Counted from the stretch's first letter, positions 22,001 to 34,696 are shown. The stretch: DNA of 64,000 nt from Paraspadella gotoi (GCA_051294375.1 CM119270.1:7554197-7618196), one strand, 5' to 3'. The notes: generated by a model not told the origin, from the letters alone. Made by a program: numbers and translations.

Positions 22001-25000
22001 TTCTTTCTCTTGCTTCCTTTCTCTTTTGGCCTTCTTTTTCCTCTTCGTTTTGCCTGTCCTCTTCTTTCTTTGCCTTCCTTTCTCTTTGCCCCTATTTCCT
22101 TTTGTCCTGTTCCTGTCGTCTCCTTCTTTTGGCCTTGCTTTCTTCCGTGTCTTGTCCCTTCTTTCTTCTTGCCTCTTGTTCTGTTGCTTTTTGCCTTCGC
22201 CATTGTTCCTTCGTTTGAAATTATTTTCATTTTTATGCCTTCCTTCTTCTTCTTTTGCCTATACCTTTCCTTCTTTTGCCTTCTTTGCCTTTCTTTTCCT
22301 TCTTTTCCGCCTGTCCTTTCCTTACTGGTGCTCACTCATTCCTTCTATTGCTTCTTTTCCTTCTCTTTGCCCTGTCTTTACGGCCTTCTTTGCGCTTCTT
22401 TCCTTCTGCTTTGCCTTCTTTTCATTCTTTAATTCCTTCCTATTTGCCATTCTTCCTTGGCTTGCCTTCTCCCCTCCTCTGTTTTGCGCTTGGCTTTTGG
22501 CCATTGTGTGTTCCCGTTCTTTGGAGTGTCATGGCTTTCCGGCCTTCTTTATGCGCCTTTCTGTTGTCATGTTCTTTGTCCTCTTCCTCTTTTCCTTCTT
22601 TTTTACTGCTCCTCTTTCCTTCCTCTTCTCTTCTTTCTGCCTCCTCATCCTCTCTCCTTCTTTTTCTCTCTTCCTTCTTTTTCTTCTTGCCTTCCTTCTC
22701 CTTTCTCTTCTGTCTCTCTCTCTTTACTTCTTGCCTTCCTCTCTCCTCTCTTTCTCGCTCTCTCTCTTTCTTCTTTATATATTGCTACTAGCTCTGCCGT
22801 ACTATTTCCTGTTCTTTGCCCTTTCCTTCTATCCGTCTTCTTCTAATCGCCTCTTTCTTTCTGTTCCCTCTTCTTTCTTCACTTCTTTTTTTGGCCTTCT
22901 TTTCCTACTTTTTGGACCGCGTGCCGTTTTCTCTGATTACACTTTTGACGTTATGCAATAGGCCTTCCACGTTTCCTCCGTGACCAAGGTTAAGTGATTT
23001 GTCCTCATGGCATTCCTTTCCTGGTCTTGATAGCCTTTTTTCGGTCCATATTGACATCCGGTGTCCACCTCACTGGATCTTGAGCCCGTAAGTTTGACAG
23101 CTAATCACCTCTGCTCTACATTAATTTCATGACATTCGATTTTCTCTCCTCGACTCTCACATTTGACTACGCAATGGGAAATTTAATCACTATGAGACAA
23201 TTCGTTTCGCTCTTTTCAATATGTTAGACTACTACTCTTCTCCCAAAATCTTACTCTTCCACAATAACTCAGTCGTCTTTTTGGTTTTTTGCCTTTTTTT
23301 TTCTTTGTTTGACCTAGTATGCGATGATTGGATTCTTTTGTACTGACTGAAGGTATAGATACCTCCGAAAGACTTCGATTCTTCTCTTCATTCTTTCTCT
23401 TCTTTAGGTTTTTCTTAACTGCTGTCCGGGGTCTCGTTCCACCTTCCTGCATTTTCCTGGTTTGAGGTAGTACCTCTTTCGACCGGCTCTTGGAATGAGA
23501 GGGAGAGAGAGAAGAAGAGGTGAAGGTCGAACTTTTGTCCCTTGATTTCCTTTTGTCATTTTTTTCACCAGAGTTCACCTCCCAGAGTTTGGATTCAACC
23601 GCAAAGAATTTACATTGCGCGCGCATGGGGGAGAGAATGGTAGAGCGAAAGCAATCGGCTTCGTAGACTGATAGGGGTCCGACGAGGTGCCGTCGTACGT
23701 CACGTTCATCGGGGTGGATGTCCCCGGTCATCTAATTCTTTAAGGACGTGGCTGCATTCTGTGGTTTATTTCACTTTACCCTCCACCAATTTATCTTCAC
23801 CATCCTACAAGGATTTGCATGTTTTGATAAATTTCTTAAAATAGTCTTTTGGTGGTGGGAGTATCAAAGAAAGAGAGCTCTTGTTAAACCCGTCTTGTTT
23901 CAGCGATGGAGAGACGGTGTTAAGTATCTATTGCACTCGATAGATGACGGAGTTTTTTAGGAGATAAGCCATCCAAGGATTCATGAGTTGTATTATTTCC
24001 CATTCCGCCAGTATGCACACGAGATAGGCTACGGAATGATTCTCGCGTCATCGCGCTGCGCCACTCTTTCAACTCAGGTGTTTACGGATTGTCACCACCG
24101 ATTCGCACGACCGAAGAGTAGAGAATTAATGTGCTGGAAAAGATTTATGCAATTAAGTTACGACGACGCTTTATTTACTGATTCAGACTTGCTCTAGCAC
24201 GCAAGGCGAAAATCTCTAGGAGACCACTTACGACGAGTCAGACACGCGATAGACGGGACCGACACGTCCGACGGAAGCGACAGAAACACGTCGATTCGTT
24301 GACGGTATATCACGAACGGTCGCTGGATTGAGTGTGATAATGTGTCGCACGATTGATCTTGTGTTTTTTTTGATGGTTTCGAATGCGATTGAGTGTACTC
24401 GGCATCGAGAGAAACAAGGAACGATCTTTGGTGCGCTCGCTGCGCGCTTGCCGCTGTCGTTGGGTCTGGCTCGCCTTAGTTGGTTATAGTATAATAGTAT
24501 AAGTGTTAGTTACTTCAGAGTTAGTTGGTTAACTCATGCATTATCTTTATGTATTTTACTCAGGTCATTACGTTGATATGTTTTTTATAAACTCTTTTCA
24601 CGGGGTTTCACGAAATGAATCTCGCTTGCTTATATAGTCCTGACCCTAAACGCACATTTCCGTGACGTAAGAAATTCCCTAGTCTAATTTTATTCTCTCT
24701 TAGTTTAAAATTCCCGATAATGATTTTCGTTTAAATTCGATGTTCAAACAGGAAACAGTACTGATACTATACATCGCGTGCCACTAGTTACGTTTTTTAT
24801 GAATATTTAGCTGTCATATTCCATGAACTCTTTTATCTAGTCCACAGCTCTTTGGGGTTATTCACCAAATGCCCATCCCTGGCTTTAATCCATTCCAATT
24901 CGATAATACGCTCGGCAAAAATGATAGTCTCAATTTTATTATGCTTTATGTTTAATTCGCCTACTATCTTCAATTTTCGTATTATACTGTGGTTTTCCGC

Positions 25001-26390
25001 TCCACGATTCTGATAAAACTACTGGCTTCTATGTTTAAATCAAATATTACGTTGACAACGAGTTACATTTGGACTCTAATGAACGTTATCAAATGGCTTT
25101 AATTATAAAGTAACATACGCGTTTCTATTCATAGTTTTTCATTTGCTCGTTCTTCTACTCCTCTCTGTGACCACCTCCTCTTTGTTATATTTAATCATTC
25201 TGATCCACTCGCTTTGTCACTAACTCTTCTCTCGCATACTCACTCACTCCCTTATGCATGTGTTCGCTTTGCCACCTCTTCGCCACCTGCTTCCCGGCCT
25301 GGCAGTCTTTATCTCCTCCTGCACGTCTTGTCTTGTCTGTGATGTCTGTTTTACTGGCTTCGACTCTTCATCGCTATTGTCCCATTCCTCTACGCTGTAC
25401 TGCATTTTCTCTCGCGTCACCTGTCCGCCTCTTATTCTGTGAGCCTTTGCCTTTCCTCTGTCTTGCTCACCGACTCTGTCCGACCGCTTTTCTCTCTGAG
25501 GTTGCGTAATACGAGGCTATGACTTACCATACAAGTCTCCCATATCCGATCAATGCATATTTATCACCGATGGCTTTATATTCTTCGATGCTTGTTCTTT
25601 CTCGGATGCATTGATGTTTATAGATGCTCTCCCTGATCTGATAATATGTAGGTACGGCGTTTTCGCTCTCTTATATTGGTTCTATACAGGATGTGCGAAT
25701 GTGGTTTATGGCTCTGTTCTCTTTTCTGCATACTCGTTTTTTACTCTCTCTGCTTCTCAGTCGTATTTCCTCTTCTTTTCTAACTCCTCAATCCTACTCA
25801 TATGTCTTGCTCATCTGTGGTCTACTCTCTCTCTCTACTCTCTGCTCTCTATCTAGTCTCTCTCATATCATCTCTGCATCTCCGGTGTGACGTCAACGCG
25901 TATGTCTTCAGTGATTAGGGTAAAAAAAGCTTAAATCGACTCCCTAAGGCAATAAATTGAGGAGTGTAGTAGAGGATGTGACTCGATGCAGTTTTCCGAT
26001 GAGTCATTTCCATTTTTAGATGATCGAGAGACTTTGATTTTTGAGAGAGATGAGTGAGGTAGGCAAGAAGTGCAAGACCTGATGAGAGTACGCGAGAGAT
26101 GGCGGATAGAGATGACGCAGGAAGAGTGATGTTTTTGGCCTGAATAAGAGTTCAAAGAATTTATTTTAACTAGCGCGAAAGACCATAATTGTCCTCTCGA
26201 TAGTTAATTCAGGTAGCTGTAGTTCTTTCTCCGATCCGGTGTTCTGAAATTGTTCCGAATGAGTATTTTCTGTGTCTTTACGTTTAATCTCAGATATATA
26301 CCTGTCTATGGTTTATCAGTGGCGAAAAGAGTCGAATATAATTACTAAGCAGAGAGAGAGAGAGAGAGAGACAGATGAGAGAGAGAGAGA
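19055..26390. repeat. Large duplicated segment, copy 2
   Basis: Colinear relative of 4010-7411, expanded to about 7.3 kb by many small insertions and by an interior (about 20.2-24.0 kb) with little counterpart in copy 1. No N gap interrupts it, so contig-overlap failure is a less direct explanation than for the pairs at 28 and 53.5 kb. It may be a real segmental duplication or a second haplotype. A G+C-balanced patch at 20700-20965 ends in CGCGGTGAGT, a good 5' splice-site match, but the upstream frames are interrupted and I do not call an exon. A Ser/Lys/Arg-rich 171-residue minus-strand frame at 23216-23731 is unrecognised and probably fortuitous. Confidence 0.7.
21360..22960. repeat. 1.6 kb pyrimidine-rich degenerate tandem tract
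   Basis: The plus strand is dominated by C and T, built from variants of CCTTCTTTTGCCTTC with periodic GCC or TTTG interruptions of roughly 10 bases. Frames of 286, 226 and 366 codons run through it in different phases, all F/L/S/P/C-rich, as expected when stop codons are simply absent from C/T-rich DNA. They are not genes. The corresponding interval of copy 1 is cut by the gap at 5389-5654. Confidence 0.9.
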
Positions 26391-26399
26391 GAGATTTTA

Positions 26400-26840
26400 A
26401 AGCGAAAATACTAAAATATGACATTAACTTTGGGATCTTTCTGTTGTATTTTTTTTTTACTATTTCTTGTTTTTTTTTTCAATTTTCAATACTTTCCTGT
26501 TTTCTTTTTGACAGTTATTAAAAACACCAACTTTACCAATCAACCTTTTTTTTAATATTAATTATCATATTTGAAACATTTAATTCTACTTTTTATAAAT
26601 TCTGCCCCTATTTCCTCCTTGTTCTTTTCCCACCTTTTCTTTCCCCTTTATTTTCATGTTTTTTTAATTTCCTTTCCTCCACTCTTTCCTTACTTCTTCT
26701 CCTTCCACTTCCCCCCCCCCGAATGCCTTGTTTACTTCGCTGTCCAAAAAAAGGCGACGGTTTCCTAGGAGGGAAATTCTCTTAGGATTAAAGCCTCGGT
26801 AATTATTTCCGAATATTTAACGCTATGAATAAACGGGAAC
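26400..26840. other. A+T-rich spacer
   Basis: T-rich stretches with a C/T-rich block (26590-26720) that ends in a ten-base C run. No gene signal. Confidence 0.6.
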
Positions 26841-26865
26841 AATTACTTGGAAGTGGAAAAAAGAG

Positions 26866-26923
<58 letters not shown>

Positions 26924-28007
26924 CACCAAAGCCGCCGCAAATAATATGGACGAAAAAAGTCTAAATATATGTAAATTTTTGCTCATTTGAATGATCGCTT
27001 CACTCAGAAAACAAATATAAAAAAAAGGATAGGAAAGCGGGAGAATGTGAAAAACCTTCTAAAAAAAATAGGCTAATAGAGCGACACTCTCGAAAAAGAA
27101 AGAGGGACAGAGTCCGTTAATTTCAGTTATTTTTTTTTTCCTAAGTTTTATCTCCCACTTATCGAGAGGGATGCGGTTTATTCGCAACGGCTTTTTTTTA
27201 TTTTAATTCGCTCAAGGCAACGCTGGTTGTTGTCATTGTTTTTTTTTCCGCCACGTTCGCGGTTTTGTCGCTACTGTTTCGTCGGACGACTCATTTTTAT
27301 CTCTAATCTCCGCGGCGCTTCCCCCCCCTCTCGCCGCCCCCCTCTCGATATAATCCACTCCCGCCTGTCTCATTTTCAGGTCATTTAAAAGACTGAACAT
27401 CGCTCCCTTAATTTTTTCTAATTTAATAACAAAAAATTAAATTTATATTCCTCTCAGTGGGTTTATTGGCGTCGTCGAGTAGAGAGAGATGGAGAGAAGA
27501 GAGAGATGAGGAGAGAGAGAGAAGAGAGAGGAGAGAGAGAGAGAGATGAAGAGAGAGAGATGAGAGAGGAGAGAGAGGAGATAGAGGGGGCAAAGTCATG
27601 TTAAACAGTTTTCAAAAAAAAATAAAAAAAAAATTGCGATCAACATTTTATTCAATTAAAAAGTCATTAAGACTTCTAAACCGCTAGATGGCAGCCTAGG
27701 GGGAGAGCGAAAGCGAGAGCGAGAGCGAGAGAGAATGAAAGATAGAGAAAAAGAGAGGGAGAGGCTTCGGTCTGGGCTTTGTCTCTGGTGAAATTCGTGC
27801 GAGAAACGGTGATACTCCCGAGGATCGCGAGTGATTGCTGACTCGGCTGGTGAGCGATTCACCGGACCGGTGAGACGTAACCGGTTTGACTTGAGGTACA
27901 GTTTGTATATTGTACTGGAAATATAAAACTAGACATAGAAAAACTATTCTATGTCATTATCTTGATAGAGGCCCTAAACTACCAAAGCTTGTCAGGGACA
28001 CTAAAGG
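26765..28007. repeat. Duplicated block, left copy
   Basis: This block aligns along its whole length with 28033-29265. Shared landmarks are GCCTCGGTAATTATTTCC with a GA array, the ACCTTCTAAAAAAAATAGGC phrase, the TCGATATAATCCACTCCC phrase, a second GA array, and AACTAGACATAGAAA near the right end. Differences are mostly single-base indels. It ends exactly at the 25-N gap 28008-28032. Confidence 0.9.
26871..26922. repeat. (GA)n array
   Basis: GA dinucleotides with one GATA interruption. The counterpart is the array at about 28147-28220. A second pair of GA arrays lies at 27478-27590 and 28759-28860. Confidence 0.9.
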
Positions 28008-28032
28008 NNNNNNNNNNNNNNNNNNNNNNNNN
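28008..28032. other. 25-N gap at a duplication junction
   Basis: The left contig ends with GGGACACTAAAGG. The identical phrase occurs at 29255-29267, at the end of the right-hand copy, where the sequence continues. The end of the left contig therefore matches an internal point of the right contig, the signature of an unmerged overlap. Confidence 0.9.
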
Positions 28033-28164
28033 AAACAGAGCAGAGATAGGAGGCGAAATTCTTTAGAATTAAGCCTCGGTACATTATTTCCGAATATTTA
28101 CACGCTATAATACACGGCGAACAATTACTCTGGAAGTGGAAAAAGAAGAGAGAGAGAGAGAGAG

Positions 28165-28212
<48 letters not shown>

Positions 28213-29267
28213 AGAGAGAGCCCAACAGCCGCCGCCAAATAATATGGACGAAAAAGTCCTAAATATATGTATAATTTTTGCTATTTGATGATCGCTCTCA
28301 CTCAGAAAAACCAAGATAAAACAAAGGAAATCGAAAGCGGAGAACAATGATGAAAAACCTTCTAAAAAAAATAGGCTAATAGATGCGACACTCAACGCAA
28401 AAAAGTAGAGGACACGAGTTCGTTAAATTTCAGTTTTTTTCTTCTAAGTTTATTCCCACTACTCGAGAGGATGCGGTTATTCGCAAAAGGCTTTTCTTTT
28501 ATTTTAATTCGCTCAGCAACTTGGATTGTGTCATTTTTTTTTTCCCGCCACGCTGCGGTGTCGCTAACTGTCGTCGACGCTCATTTTTTTCTCAATTCGC
28601 CGGCGCTTCCCCGCCTCTCGCCGCCCCCCTCTCGATATAATCCACTCCCCTGTCTCATTTCAGTCATAAGACTGAAACATCGCTCTCCTTAATTTTTCTA
28701 ATTTAATAACAAAAAAATAAAATTTATATCCTCTCGTGGGTTTTATTTGGCGTCGTCGAGAGAGAGAGAGAGAGAGAGAAGAAGAGATAGAGAGAGAGAG
28801 AGAGAGAGTCTAGCTGAGAGGAGAGAAGAGAGAGAACGAGAGAAGAGGAGGAGATAGAAGGGGGTCGTAAACAGTTTTTTCAAAAAAAACAAAAAAAAAA
28901 TGTGATCAATCATTTTATCTACTTAATAGTGATGTCAACATTCTAAACCCGCTGAGATGTCATGCCTAGGGGAGAGCGAACAGGCAGAGCGAGAGAATGA
29001 AAGATAGAGAAAAGAGAGGAAGGCTCGGTCTGGCGCTTTGTCTCTGGGTGAAATTCGTGCGAAGAACGTGATAACTCCCGCAGATCGGCGAGTGACTTGC
29101 TGACTCGGCTGGTGAGGCGATTCACCGGCCCGGTGAGAGCCTAACCGGTTTTGAACTTGAGGTACAGTTTTTTATTGCTACTGGAAATTGAAAACTAGAC
29201 ATAGAAACATTCTATGTCATCTATCTTGATAGAGGCCTAATACCAAGCTCTGTCAGGGACACTAAAG
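28033..29267. repeat. Duplicated block, right copy
   Basis: Second version of 26765-28007, described there. It continues past the shared end into sequence that the left copy lacks because of the gap. Confidence 0.9.
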
Positions 29268-29535
29268 GATGGACAGTATAAGAACGATAATGTTGTTGTT
29301 GTTTTTGACTCTTAGCCATTCTGCGCGCCTTGGCTCGTCCAAGAGTCGACTCAGTCAATCTTCCACTGGTACCCCCTGTCCCACGTCCCTCCCACTGTCG
29401 CCACTGTCCCCCACTGTCCCCCTCCTCTCTGGGCGACGCCATCCCACATACCGCCTAACCGCAGGGTCTGCCGCAAACAGCAGTCCTTGCCCGCCTCTGA
29501 CGGGATCGAACTCAGATCTGAGCAGAAAAAAACGT
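29268..29535 (-). repeat. Possible tRNA-derived repeat fragment
   Basis: On the minus strand GAGTTCGATCCCG (about 29500-29512) is a good Pol III box B. It is followed downstream by a G+C-rich body with short repeated CCACTGTCCCC words as seen on the plus strand. A convincing box A is not visible, so this may be a 5'-truncated SINE or chance. Confidence 0.25.
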
Positions 29536-30068
29536 TAAGACGATTCAGATTACGCCGTGTAAGAGTGGGAATTTTTGGAGGTGGATTTGGACGTCAAAGG
29601 ATTGGGTAGGTTTGAAAACAATCCCACAAACCGTGTAGGTCTTGAAGAAGAACGGCCGCGGAATATGGAAGAAAAAAAAATGGGTGGGGAAAAGTCGGTG
29701 CTGAGTTTGGGTAAGGATCGGTAGGTGGAGTAAGTTAGAAGGCGAGAAAAGGGCGGAGGCCGAAGAAGTTTTTTTTTTCCCAATTTTGATTGAAATTAGC
29801 GAATCATTTAAAACGACAGTCGCTACAGCGCGGATTTGGCAGCTGCTGACTCCTCTGCTGCTGCTGAAGATGACAAGACGAAAGACGATGACGACGAGAC
29901 GGACGATCGCAGACGATTAACAGCTTTGTCTCTCTGTCTCTCTCTTCTCTATCGTCCCGTCCCAAAAAAAAAACTGGCATCCTTCTGGAGTATTTTATTG
30001 ACTTTTTTTTATTCTCCTCTCTTTCGAAAACCCCGTGAAAATTCGCAGTGAAATCCGTCGGAGAGAGA

Positions 30069-30113
<45 letters not shown>

Positions 30114-30267
30114 AGAGAGAGAGAGAGAGAGACTAGTCTTCGTTACGCATCGCAGAATCGTGAAAGAATCGATGACTGAGAGGAATGAGGGGGGGGGGGA
30201 GGGGCGGAGGTGGGAGAGGGGAGGCGGCGCTTTAGAAGAGCAGATGCCGCAGCGAAAGAGAAACCGG

Positions 30268-30310
<43 letters not shown>

Positions 30311-31700
30311 TCTCTCTCTTATCTCTTCATAATTAAAAATAATAATTAATGAAGAAATCTGAAAAACCCCGCGCGCATATGAAAGACGATTCCAACGGGT
30401 CTTCGCTCCATATCATCATCTCTCTCTCTCTCCCTCTCTCTCTCACTCTCTCTCCCTTTCATCGATCATTAGTGTTTTATTCGTTTCTCTATGGGATTTT
30501 TCTTTTTTCATTCCTCTTTTCTTATTGAAGGCGCACGTCGTCTTCGGAGTCGTTTTCGTCGCCGTCAACGTCGTCGTTTACTTGTTAATGTTATTTTCTT
30601 ATTTTGTTTTTGTAATAGTTATATTATGACAAAGCTTTTTTTTTCCTTCGTGAAAATGGATACAAATGCAGATGAGGAGTTAATAAATTGAGAATTTTAT
30701 AAAATTATATATTCTTACCAGGATGCAAATAATAAATTAGCCCCAGTTTTTGATCATTTAATTTCACTCCATTTTGAAATCCGTGTACAGCTACAAGGGA
30801 AAATCGAAAGACGAAGTCAAACATCTTACGACGAAGCCTTAGATCCAACGACGAAGTCCGAGATCTTACGACGAAATCCCTCGATCCCACGAGCGGCGAA
30901 TTCCAAAGAGAAAATCCGGTCCTAATAAAAGCCGAGAATCCTTCAACGAAACCGGTTCTTGATCATCCTTGTCGTCGTCGTCGTTTGTCGTCGTTTGTCG
31001 TCGTCGTCGTCGTAATCGTCCTCCTCCTTATCTGACCCCGAGCGACTCTCCAGACAAAAATCTAACAATACGGGAAGTGACCGTTGGTTCACAGACCAAT
31101 TCACACTCTCTAAAAGATCACCCCAATTTTTTTTATTGAAAATTTCGCGAAACCATTTTTCTCCATCGCTCTCCTAAATTTTACAATTTGCAACACATGA
31201 CGTCAATGGCCCACAGAACCGATTTGATTCTACGAACACACTCGAACCTACTCTGTTTACTTCACACTCGGTCCGAACTTAACTCCCGCCCCCACCCACC
31301 CTAAAACCACCTAAACCACCCCTCAAATTCCCCACCCCTTTTTCCTCGGTCCAAGTCTCTCCCACGTCCGTTTCGCGTTAATTCTTCGACGCGTGACGAC
31401 GGAAGAGACGAAAGAGTGGGACACGAGTGGAAATAGGGTAGGGGGTGGTTTAGGGGGTTTAGGTGGTCGGATGGAGCGATGGTTAAATTTATAGAAGTTG
31501 CTTTTATCGGTGGTTGTTGCGTGGAAGAGGGAAAAAAGTTGAGGAGATAATCTACGGTGACGTCTGTCGCTCTTGACGGAACTCGTTTTTTTTTCTGGGG
31601 GGGGGAGAAACATTCGCCCATCGTTCACCTCTTATTAAATTGAGGATGACTTTGCTGGTGAATCACGCGTCCTAAATCGTTCACGTGCGTTCGTTGATTC
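29536..31700. other. Simple-repeat-rich stretch without a supported gene
   Basis: It holds GA arrays at 30060-30133, a (TC)n block at 30272-30320, another at 30420-30455, a GTC array at 30967-31018, and unique sequence between. Frames of about 100 codons on the minus strand at 31300-31630 are P/S/R-rich without known motifs. Confidence 0.6.
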
Positions 31701-31703
31701 ATC

Positions 31704-31812
31704 CATTCATTCATTCATTCATTCATTCATTCATTCATTCATTCATTCATTCATTCATTCATTTATTCATTCATTCATTCATTCATTCATTCATTCATTC
31801 ATTCATTCATTC
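31704..31812. repeat. (CATT)27 microsatellite
   Basis: A nearly perfect tetranucleotide array with one ATTT variant near 31760. Confidence 0.95.
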
Positions 31813-31919
31813 AAATAGAACTTATTGATTTATTAACTCTCTAGAAATGACAATTACATTTTTTCTATTTTGGTCAAATTTCGCAATACATGATATCATT
31901 TCTCTATTTTATACTATTT

Positions 31920-31943
31920 ATACTCTCTTTCTCTTTCTCTCTC

Positions 31944-31975
<32 letters not shown>

Positions 31976-32010
31976 CTTCTCTCTCTCTTCTTTCTCTCTC
32001 TCTCTCTTTC
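31920..32010. repeat. (CT)n array
   Basis: CT dinucleotides with regular TTCT interruptions. The following 32020-32580 is A- and G-rich unique DNA without a supported gene. Confidence 0.9.
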
Positions 32011-32574
32011 GCTCTTCTAAATGAATACATTAATTCTGCTGAAAAAAAAACCTTGCTTTGGATTATTACTTCAAGAACCGAATTTCCAAACTCTTTTAAA
32101 CCCATAAAACTTTCACGTAATGAACGGATTTAAAGACAAAACTTAAATCTAATGGTTCCATAAAAACTTCAAAAACTTTCCTTCTCTTCCTTTTCTCCTT
32201 CCTTTCCTCCTCCTCACCCAAGGTAAGTTCCACTTGGACAAATGCAGCGCGTCACTCGAAAGAAGTCGAACGCTTGGAAAGGAATTGGGTCAAACTGGGT
32301 CAAACAGGGAAAAAAAGGGCGGGTGAAAAAGGCGAAACTTGAGAGGGTAGGAAAAAGGAAGGGTCAGCGGGGGGAAAAGGAAGGAACCAAAACGAAGGAA
32401 AAGGAAGGCTATATCGGTAAAACAAGGAACGGTTATTCCAAGGTGTTGCGCCGCATTACTTTTTTAAAACTTATTTACTTATTTACTTATTTCTTTTAAA
32501 AACAAAAGCGGCGCCAGTAGTCGCTTAGATTTGATTCTTAACAAATGAGCAACAAACTATAGGCAAGTTATAAT

Positions 32575-32675
32575 CGTTTTTAACGTAAGTGGGACAGACC
32601 GACGAATAGACATACTGACGGATAGACATACTGACGGACCGAGGACGACCGACGGACCGACCGACCAAAAGTGAC
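32575..32675 (-). repeat. GTCY tetranucleotide tract (fragment of composite family?)
   Basis: Read on the minus strand, a GGTCGGTCGGTCCGTCGGTC run is followed by two GTCAGTATGTCTATCC units and then ACGATTATAACTTG. The tract resembles those in the composite repeats at 13.4 and 16.2 kb, but no 160-bp units follow. Confidence 0.5.
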
Positions 32676-33250
32676 TTATAGAGTGATCTGCGAGTACTCG
32701 TGGGCGTAACTAAAAAAGGAAAGGTGACCAAGTGACCAGTGACCAGGGAATGATGACCGAGTGGACAAGAGGGAAGAGTCAAATAAAAAAGGAGAAGAGG
32801 AAAAAGAGGAGGAAGAGGAGGAAGAGGAGAGGGTGGAGGATCTTGTGTATTTTGTGTCTCATCGATTTTCTAGACAAAGATGGCGCAGTTGCAAACTTCA
32901 AGTATGAAAAATTAATTGTAGAACTCAAAAAGGAGATAGAAATTAGTAGGGTTTGGTCATTTGAAAAGACATACTGGGACTGACGTTTACGTTTTTGTAA
33001 ATCTTTAGAAAGAATCTATTGTGTCGCATTTTTTTTTCTGATCTTATCCAAGAAATTAAATCGCCACAAAGATATACTTGAAACACGTTCTGCTTTGACA
33101 TGTACTGTTTTTGCCTCGGCCTTGGAATGCGGCCCTCCTAAGCGGCCCTGCAAGGCGGCCCTGCCTTTGACGCAGAATGTCAGTCGGAAGATGAATGTCT
33201 TCGTCGCTTTTGTTCGTCACGGTGAAAAAAACTCCGTGGACCGGAACGTG
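32676..33250. other. No supported gene
   Basis: GAGGAA-rich sequence at 32790-32835, then unique DNA including a short frame (32870-32983) and three GCGGCCCT repeats at about 33130-33162. No recognisable protein motif. Confidence 0.5.
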
Positions 33251-33383
33251 ATCGTCGTCGTCGTTGTCGTCGTCGTCGTTGTTGTCGTCGTCGTTGTCGT
33301 CAGATTGAAAAAAAAGTTATCATCTCAAGAACCCTCATCATCGTCATCTTCGTCATCGTCATTATTATTATTATATCATCATT

Positions 33384-33443
<60 letters not shown>

Positions 33444-33464
33444 GTCGTTATCGTCGTCGTCGTC
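33251..33464. repeat. Compound trinucleotide array GTC / CAT / CGT
   Basis: GTC units with GTT variants (33251-33301), a 30-base spacer, CGTCAT and ATT units, then about twenty CAT units (33384-33443) grading into CGT (to 33464). Poly-V, poly-S, poly-H and poly-D frames here are repeat translations. Confidence 0.95.
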
Positions 33465-34690
33465 ATACGTGAAGGATTTTTTCAGAATCATCATCGTTAT
33501 CGTTTTTCTCCCTGAGTTTTAAAATTTTCGAGAAAAAAAAAACCAAGGTCTTTTTTGACTATAATGATTTATTCCAAACTTTCACAACTATAGTACATCA
33601 GTTAATCTTCTTTTTATCGAAGAGCGACCGCCATTTTCATGGCGCGGCGTGCACCATATCTTTAGCGGCGCTGTTTGATTATTCCGCGCCGGTGTTAAGA
33701 CGTCCATTTGTTTTGCGGCGCCAGCGGCTGAGACATCTACTGCTTCCTCGGCACCGGAATTTAGCCTTTGACATTTAGTTTTCATTTCTTTCATTAATTT
33801 TTATCTCTTAGTAGAGAATCCCAACTCTTTCACCCCCCCACTCTCCCATATATCCATTTTCTTCCATTTCTTTACATTTTTTGTTCATGTCTCGATATAT
33901 TTTCTTCCATTTCTTTCCATTTTTTTGTCCAAGTCTCGATCCATTTTCTTCCATTTCAGCCTTATCTTTTTTCTTCCATCCCAATTTTCCCCCATTTCCT
34001 CTTTTCGTTCCGTTTCGCCGAATTTCTTTTTATTCTTTTCCTCTTATCTTTGGCCGTTTTCCTCCACCATTTCCCACTATTTCCTTTTCCGTCTTAATTA
34101 TCTCTCATTAGGTTTTTTTTTCCTTCTCTTTTTTACATCTTTTCTCCGACTTAGCATACAGATACGCACCTTATGCAACGTGACGCAATTGAGAATCAAC
34201 GTTGCACTCGTTTTCATTTTTATTAGTTTACTTTACTTAATTCATAACCTTAAAAGAGCAATCATTAAAAGAGCAATCATTGCCCGGTGTTTGATCTTCC
34301 CAGCTTCTGACCTTCACCGCCTGCCATTACTTCTCACACCTTTTCTCTCTCCACCCCGACATCCCTAACCCCGCTTATCGCTTCCCCAACTCCCCCCCTC
34401 CAAAATCCTTTCCTTTCTTTTCCCCTTCCATTTCCATATTCCTTATTCTCGGTTCTGACCTTTTGATAACCCAAAGATAATTTTTTCTCCCGGAATCAAT
34501 GGACGAAACTTCGTTCCTTTCTTCGCCGCTGGAGGTCGGTCGAGGAAAGGAGAAAAAAGTAGGGCAAAGGAGAAGGGAAAAGGGTGCGTAGGGATGGGAT
34601 TAAATTGAGAAGAGGGGAAACCAAGATGGAATGAGAAAATATAAAATATTAAAAACAATTTGAAATCATTGTCTCCTAAAAGTTATGGAG
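33465..34690. other. Pyrimidine-rich and unique DNA
   Basis: A 50-base phrase built on TTTTCTTCCATTTCTTTCCAT is tandemly duplicated at about 33855-33950. A G+C-rich patch with several GGCGC words lies at 33625-33760. No exon is supported. Confidence 0.55.
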
Positions 34691-34696
34691 GGCTTA

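Noticed and set aside
21358-22961. Open frames of 286, 226 and 366 codons on the plus strand
   Set aside because: They overlap in different phases through a C/T-rich tract and are nearly pure F, L, S, P and C, as expected where stop codons cannot form. There is no domain or start context.
23216-23731. 171-codon Ser/Lys/Arg-rich minus-strand frame
   Set aside because: It is the longest frame with a less biased composition, but it has no known motif, no splice or promoter support, and lies in a segment with noisy indels.
33251-33464. Poly-His/poly-Asp/poly-Val proteins
   Set aside because: All are translations of GTC/CAT/CGT microsatellites on either strand.
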